From: Ilumatobacteraceae bacterium
Lineage (GTDB): Bacteria > Actinomycetota > Acidimicrobiia > Acidimicrobiales > Ilumatobacteraceae
DNA: 8,716 nt
NCBI GenBank assembly: GCA_007117775.1
Contig: SKFX01000034.1
Coordinates: forward strand, 1 to 8,716
Direction: 5' to 3'
Of the stretch, positions 6,673 through 8,716 are shown in pieces (position 1 is the first letter of the stretch; every line of letters begins with the position of its first letter). Below the pieces are notes generated by a model that saw only the letters and a program-made list of their open reading frames with translations, ran no database searches and was not told the origin of the DNA. The translations under genes were made by a program, and so were the position numbers.

Positions 6673-7820
6673 GTGGTGCTCCTCGCCCCGGTGGTCTCCT
6701 GATCGCCGGCCGATTCACCCGTCACCCTGGCCAACTCCTCGATGGCGGCGCGCTCGGCGTCGCTGAGTTCGGTCGGGATCCGGACCTCGACGGTGACGAT
6801 CAGGTCACCTGAGACTGTACCGGAGCGCTTGGAGGTGGTCGTGACACCGTGACCACGGACCCGATGGCGCGATCCACTCTGCGTGCCGGCCTTGAGGCGC
6901 AGCTTCACGGTGTCGCCACCGAGTGTGGTCACGTCGATCACCGAACCCAGCGCGAGCTGCGGATAGCTCACCGGCACGGTGAGCGTCAGGTCAGTGCCCG
7001 AGCGCCCGAAACGCTCATGGGGGAGCACCCGGATCTGGACCAGGAGATCACCGGCGGGCCCATTGTTGTGTCCCGGACCACCGCGACCCTTCAACCGGAT
7101 CGTCTGGCCATCGGAGACCCCGGCGGGGATCCGGGCCTTGACCTGCCGCGGCCGACGCTCGATCCCGGACCCCGAACACGTCCCGCACGGATAGTCGATC
7201 ACCCGGCCGGCACCCTGACAGGCCGGACACGGTGACGAGAACGAGAACGGCCCCTGGTTGTCATCGATCGCACCGCGACCACCACAGCGCGAACACGCGC
7301 TCGGGGTGGTGCCCGGTCGCGCCCCGGTGCCATGACAGGTGCTGCACGGGGCATCGGTGGTGAGATGCAGTTCAGTGGTCAGGCCGCCGACGGCCTCGGT
7401 GAAGTCGAGGGTCAACTGGGTCTCGATATCGGCACCGCGCGCCGGCGAGCGCCGTGCCCCGCCGCCGCGGGCGCGCGCCCCGCCGAACATCTGGCCGAGC
7501 AGATCACCGAGACCGCCGTCGACATCGTTGAAGTCCCCGACGTTGAATCGGTAGTTGCCCGGGCCGCCGCCCATCTGCGACGGCCCCATGGCGCGGACCT
7601 CGTCGTATTCGGCGCGCTTGGTCGCATCGCCGAGCACCTCATAGGCGGCACTCACACTCTTGAAGCGCTCCTCGGCCGCAGCATCACCGGGGTTCTTGTC
7701 CGGATGCAATTCGCGCGCCAGTTTCCGGTAGGCCTTGGTGACCTCCTTCTGGGAGGCATCCTTGGCCACACCGAGGACCTGGTAGTAGTCGGTGTCGAAC
7801 CAGTCGCGCTGCGCTGCCAT
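6669..7820 (-). CDS. dnaJ: DnaJ (Hsp40) co-chaperone
   Basis: DnaJ delivers unfolded proteins to DnaK and stimulates its ATPase. The 383-residue protein is a complete type-I (class A) DnaJ. The J domain is at ~10-75 with the HPD tripeptide at 39-41. A glycine-rich region follows at ~79-130. The zinc domain has four intact CxxCxGxG repeats at 159-166 (CSTCHGTG), 176-183 (CSRCGGRG), 198-205 (CPACQGAG) and 212-219 (CGTCSGSG). C-terminal substrate-binding beta domains run from ~225 to 350. The start ATG (complement of 7818-7820) has GGAG five bases upstream. It begins 12 bases after the grpE stop and overlaps hspR at its end, so it is mid-operon. Actinobacteria often carry a second DnaJ elsewhere; this is the dnaK-linked copy. 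Confidence 0.97.
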   Translation of the reverse strand: MAAQRDWFDTDYYQVLGVAKDASQKEVTKAYRKLARELHPDKNPGDAAAEERFKSVSAAYEVLGDATKRAEYDEVRAMGPSQMGGGPGNYRFNVGDFNDVDGGLGDLLGQMFGGARARGGGARRSPARGADIETQLTLDFTEAVGGLTTELHLTTDAPCSTCHGTGARPGTTPSACSRCGGRGAIDDNQGPFSFSSPCPACQGAGRVIDYPCGTCSGSGIERRPRQVKARIPAGVSDGQTIRLKGRGGPGHNNGPAGDLLVQIRVLPHERFGRSGTDLTLTVPVSYPQLALGSVIDVTTLGGDTVKLRLKAGTQSGSRHRVRGHGVTTTSKRSGTVSGDLIVTVEVRIPTELSDAERAAIEELARVTGESAGDQETTGARSTT

Positions 7821-7832
7821 GGGTGCTCCGGA

Positions 7833-8420
7833 TCAGTCCCTGGTCCTCACCATCGCGGCGCGCAGTGTGCGGCCGCGCCAGCGGTATCCGCTGCGCAGCA
7901 CCTCGGCGACGACGACCTCGCCGCCGTCACCGGGTTCATGCGCGACGGCCTCGGCCACCTCGGGATCGAACGCGACACCATCGAGGTCGAGCGATTCGAG
8001 ACCGTGCTTCTTCAGTTCGGTCAACATCACGTTCAGCAATGGGCCGACCTCATCGGGATGGCGCACGAAAGCCGCCTCGGCGGCATCGAGCACCGGCAGC
8101 AGTGCCTCGGCGAGGCGACCGGTGGCACGGTCCACCTCATCGGCGCTCTGTGCGGTGGCGCGCTTGCGGTAGTTGTCGAAATCGGCCTGCAGCCGCTGGG
8201 CGATATCGCGGAACTGATCTCGCTCGGCGAGCACCTCGGCGATGTCATGTTCGACGGCATCTTCGAGGTCGTGCAGTTCATCGGCACCGTGCTCGACGGC
8301 CGCATCGAAGTCATCGAGCGCCTCGCCCAGAACCGGATCTTCGGCCGGAACGTCATCGCTCGGGGTCTGCGATGGCGCGTCCGGTGAGCCGGGATCATGG
8401 TCGGCGGGTCCTGCACCCAT
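7833..8420 (-). CDS. grpE: GrpE nucleotide-exchange factor
   Basis: GrpE releases ADP from DnaK and acts as a dimer. From the chosen ATG the protein has 195 residues: an acidic, probably disordered N-terminus (1-60), the long dimerising helix (~60-105, with LQADFDNYRKRA), a helical bundle (LLPVLDAAEAAF) and the C-terminal beta domain (~138-195, ESLDLDGVAFDPEVAEAV ... GYRWRGRTLRAAMV). I chose ATG at 8420 because GGGGTGA, close to the full Shine-Dalgarno, lies eight bases upstream. A GTG at 8432 would add four residues and overlap the dnaK stop as GTGA, but has GAGG only one base before it. The usual FxPxxHEAV motif reads FDPEVAEAV, so the common His is Ala. Identity is firm, the start is not. 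Confidence 0.95.
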   Translation of the reverse strand: MGAGPADHDPGSPDAPSQTPSDDVPAEDPVLGEALDDFDAAVEHGADELHDLEDAVEHDIAEVLAERDQFRDIAQRLQADFDNYRKRATAQSADEVDRATGRLAEALLPVLDAAEAAFVRHPDEVGPLLNVMLTELKKHGLESLDLDGVAFDPEVAEAVAHEPGDGGEVVVAEVLRSGYRWRGRTLRAAMVRTRD

Positions 8421-8428
8421 GGCGCCGC

Positions 8429-8716
8429 TCACCCCTCGTCGTCGACGATCTCGGCATCGACGATGTCGTCATCGCTGGGGGCGTCTTGGCCCGAGGCCGA
8501 TGAACCGGTGGCATCGGTATCGCGCGCCGCCTGCTCATAGAGCTTCTGGCTGAAGGCCTGACTGGCTGACATCAGCGCCTCGCTGGCGGTCTTGATCGCC
8601 TCGGTATCGGTGCCCTCGAGGGCCTTCTTCAGATCCGACAGCGGTCCTTCGACCGCCGCCTTCTCCTCTGCGGTGACGTTGTCGCCCTGGTCGCGCAGCA
8701 CCTTCTCGGTCTGGTA
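8429..8716 (-). CDS. dnaK: DnaK (Hsp70) chaperone, C-terminal part only
   Basis: Only the last ~95 residues are in the window; the frame runs off the right edge (codons up to 8716 read YQTEKVLRDQ), so the GTG at 8701 is internal. The visible part is the alpha-helical lid of the substrate-binding domain: YQTEKVL, then TAEEKAAVEGPLSDLKKALEGTD and ASQAFSQKLYEQA. A Ser/Gly/Asp-rich linker follows, then the acidic tail DDDIVDAEIVDDEG. The DAEIVDDE-type ending is typical of bacterial DnaK and is the GrpE/DnaJ-system Hsp70 marker. It is the first gene of the heat-shock operon in this orientation, immediately followed by grpE. ATPase and peptide-binding beta domains are outside the window. Confidence 0.95.
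   Translation of the reverse strand, partial: YQTEKVLRDQGDNVTAEEKAAVEGPLSDLKKALEGTDTEAIKTASEALMSASQAFSQKLYEQAARDTDATGSSASGQDAPSDDDIVDAEIVDDEG

Noticed and set aside
7332..8387. Plus-strand open frame of 351 codons across dnaJ and grpE
   Set aside because: It crosses the junction of two well-supported minus-strand genes and its product has no recognisable domain; it reflects the third-position GC bias of the genes opposite.
6673..8716. HAIR operator (CTTGAGT-N7-ACTCAAG) for HspR
   Set aside because: I saw no paired half-sites in the window; the expected site is upstream of dnaK, which lies outside.
1..8716. CRISPR arrays, tRNA genes, insertion sequences, attachment sites
   Set aside because: Looked for on both strands; no regularly spaced repeats, cloverleaf-like sequence, transposase motifs or terminal inverted repeats were seen.

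Overview
The window reads as ordinary chromosomal DNA from a high-GC Gram-positive bacterium (Actinomycetota). The main reason is the gene order dnaK-grpE-dnaJ-hspR on the minus strand, with a MerR-type HspR repressor as the last gene, which is the classic actinobacterial heat-shock operon. The C-terminal acidic tail of DnaK (DDIVDAEIVDDEG) also fits. The lineage below phylum cannot be fixed from the sequence; an Acidimicrobiia-like organism is a guess. A striking feature of the whole window is its density of GATC, about 130 sites by hand count or one per ~65 bases, roughly five times what its base composition predicts.

Layout. Positions 1-738 (+) hold the 3' end of a gene entering from the left, ending in a coiled-coil / glycine-rich region like the tail of HerA/DUF87-type ATPases. 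A 192-base regulatory gap follows, with an AT-rich imperfect palindrome and a CA-rich leader. Then comes a 1-Cys peroxiredoxin (931-1557, +). After a 71-base gap with a small hairpin comes a tightly packed three-gene plus-strand unit: a 1040-residue Swi2/Snf2 helicase-like ATPase (1629-4751), a small SWIM zinc-finger protein (4748-5419), and a Cof-type HAD phosphatase (5416-6246). Both junctions are 4-base stop/start overlaps. A 27-base gap with a hairpin separates this unit from the convergent heat-shock operon, read right to left: dnaK C-terminus (cut by the window end), grpE, dnaJ, hspR.

How the genes work together. DnaK, GrpE and DnaJ form the Hsp70 chaperone cycle, and HspR is the expected repressor of the operon; its binding site upstream of dnaK lies outside the window. 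The Snf2 protein and the SWIM protein very probably act together on DNA or nucleoprotein, since the pair recurs in bacteria and is translationally coupled here. Why a HAD phosphatase is coupled to them is not evident. The peroxiredoxin is a separate oxidative-stress gene with what looks like its own operator. No mobile element, tRNA, rRNA or CRISPR array was seen, and there is no gene-free stretch longer than 300 bases. No clear undescribed system stands out; the most unusual items are the Snf2-SWIM-HAD cassette, the GATC excess and the peroxiredoxin control region.
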